NCBI RefSeq assembly: GCF_037892425.1
Contig: NZ_JBBKTT010000001.1
Coordinates: forward strand, 1,426,001-1,490,000
Source of the DNA: Lacibacter sp. H375
GTDB taxonomy: Bacteria; Bacteroidota; Bacteroidia; Chitinophagales; Chitinophagaceae
Direction of reading: 5' to 3'
Length of the DNA stretch: 64,000 nt
The position numbers were made by a program, and so were the translations under genes. Shown here piece by piece: positions 63,572-64,000 of this stretch (positions within the stretch are counted from its first letter, which is position 1; each line of letters starts with the position of its first letter). The notes beneath the pieces are model-generated. The model saw nothing but the letters and a program-made list of their open reading frames with translations. It searched no databases and was not told the DNA's origin.

Positions 63572-63630
63572 TAATGGGCAGGAAGTAAGATGTAGGATGA
63601 AAGAAGAGTAAGACTTCTAAAAAAATATAA

Positions 63631-63679
63631 AATGCTTTCTGCCTGAGTTAATTTATAAACTTTAGCAGAAAGCATTTTT
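63631..63679 (+). terminator. Intrinsic hairpin between rpsB and tsf
   Basis: AATGCTTTCTGC (63631-63642) pairs perfectly with GCAGAAAGCATT (63665-63676) around a 22 nt loop and is followed by TTT, which runs into the TTTTCAAA words. It can end rpsB transcripts or reduce the flow into tsf. Confidence 0.7.
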
Positions 63680-63699
63680 CAAATTTTCAAATTTTCAAA
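63676..63699 (+). repeat. Three tandem TTTTCAAA words before tsf
   Basis: Three exact adjacent copies of TTTTCAAA, ending 9 nt before the tsf start codon. They overlap the U-run of the hairpin. Confidence 0.85.
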
Positions 63700-63708
63700 T
63701 TAATAGAT

Positions 63709-64000
63709 ATGTCAACTGTAACAATAAGTGCACAGGATATTAATAAGCTTCGCCAGGCTACTGGTGCAGGTATGATGGATTGTCGTAAAGCATTAACTGA
63801 AACAAATGGTGATTTTGAAGCAGCGATCGATTGGTTGCGCAAACAAGGTCAGAAAGTAGCAGCAAAGCGTAGCGACCGTGAAGCAAAAGAAGGTGTTGTG
63901 ATTGCACAAACAAGTGCCGACAAAAAAGTGGGTTATGTTGTATGTATCAGTTGCGAAACTGATTTCGTAAGCAAGAATGCAGATTTTGTTGCTTTTGCAC
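63709..64000 (+). CDS. tsf: Elongation factor Ts, N-terminal part
   Basis: The first 97 codons of tsf; the gene runs off the right edge. INKLRQATGAGMMDCRKALTETNGDFEAAIDWLRKQG at residues 12-48 is the EF-Ts UBA-like N-terminus, and CETDFVSKN near 84 is the family's second signature. EF-Ts recharges EF-Tu with GTP. The order rpsB-tsf is conserved in bacteria. The start is supported by the standard N-terminus. Confidence 0.95.
   Translation, partial: MSTVTISAQDINKLRQATGAGMMDCRKALTETNGDFEAAIDWLRKQGQKVAAKRSDREAKEGVVIAQTSADKKVGYVVCISCETDFVSKNADFVAFA

Noticed and set aside
1-64000. tRNA, rRNA, prophage or insertion sequences
   Set aside because: I found no tRNA-like cloverleaf with a GTTCGA arm, no transposase or integrase, and no phage structural genes on reading both strands; short tRNAs could still be missed by eye.

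Overview
The window is a 64 kb chromosomal segment of a Bacteroidota bacterium, most likely a member of the Chitinophagaceae (family placement is inference). The evidence is two proteins with type IX secretion (T9SS) sorting domains, the gliding gene gldC, lipoproteins, DUF4290/DUF6089/DUF6268/DUF4199/DUF4920 proteins, a reg_prop/Y_Y_Y sensor kinase, almost no Shine-Dalgarno sequences, and promoters of the Bacteroidota type (TTTG, about 20 nt, TAnnTTTG). Base composition is even, near 40% GC by eye. I see no rRNA, tRNA, CRISPR array, prophage, plasmid genes or intact insertion sequence.

1-7.2 kb: the end of an inositol-monophosphatase gene, a four-helix-bundle gene between inverted GTACGATGTAC repeats, thiL, an S41 protease lipoprotein, nagA, an omega-amidase, an LpxR-like lipid A deacylase and recX. 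7.2-14.2 kb: a 1028-residue mosaic repeat protein, a decayed nucleosidase pseudogene, a T9SS cargo protein, and an ArsR plus two SRPBCC operon with a very clear double operator. 14.2-25.4 kb: a B12/radical SAM protein, a Na+/H+ antiporter, a membrane-tethered LuxR regulator with a DUF4199 protein, an SDR, a large Asp-box propeller protein and YceI.

25.5-34.2 kb: a DUF3455 lipoprotein - SAM methyltransferase - vanadium-haloperoxidase-like lipoprotein operon, then a large propeller sensor kinase overlapping its LytTR response regulator. 34.4-49.2 kb: housekeeping genes (recA, cysE-cysteine synthase, uvrD/pcrA-type helicase, typA, murA) mixed with an ECF sigma operon and an ABC protein with one degenerate half. 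MurA carries Asp in place of the fosfomycin-target Cys.

49.3-64 kb: an RGG-tailed DUF4290 protein, a T9SS metzincin protease, a 570 bp intergenic region with an orphan terminator, then a long co-directional run (glycosyltransferase, gldC, yqeY, cvpA, hydrolase, CBS protein, single-POTRA Omp85 protein, a 29-codon ORF, nadK, DUF6089) and the ribosomal set rplM-rpsI-rpsB-tsf, whose gaps hold exact tandem TTTTCAAA words and AGCT palindromes.

Most of the window is ordinary core genome. No complete novel system is evident. The best leads are the repeat-flanked four-helix-bundle gene and other short word repeats, the 1028-residue mosaic protein, the haloperoxidase operon, a possible small RNA at 52.4-52.6 kb, and the ArsR operator.
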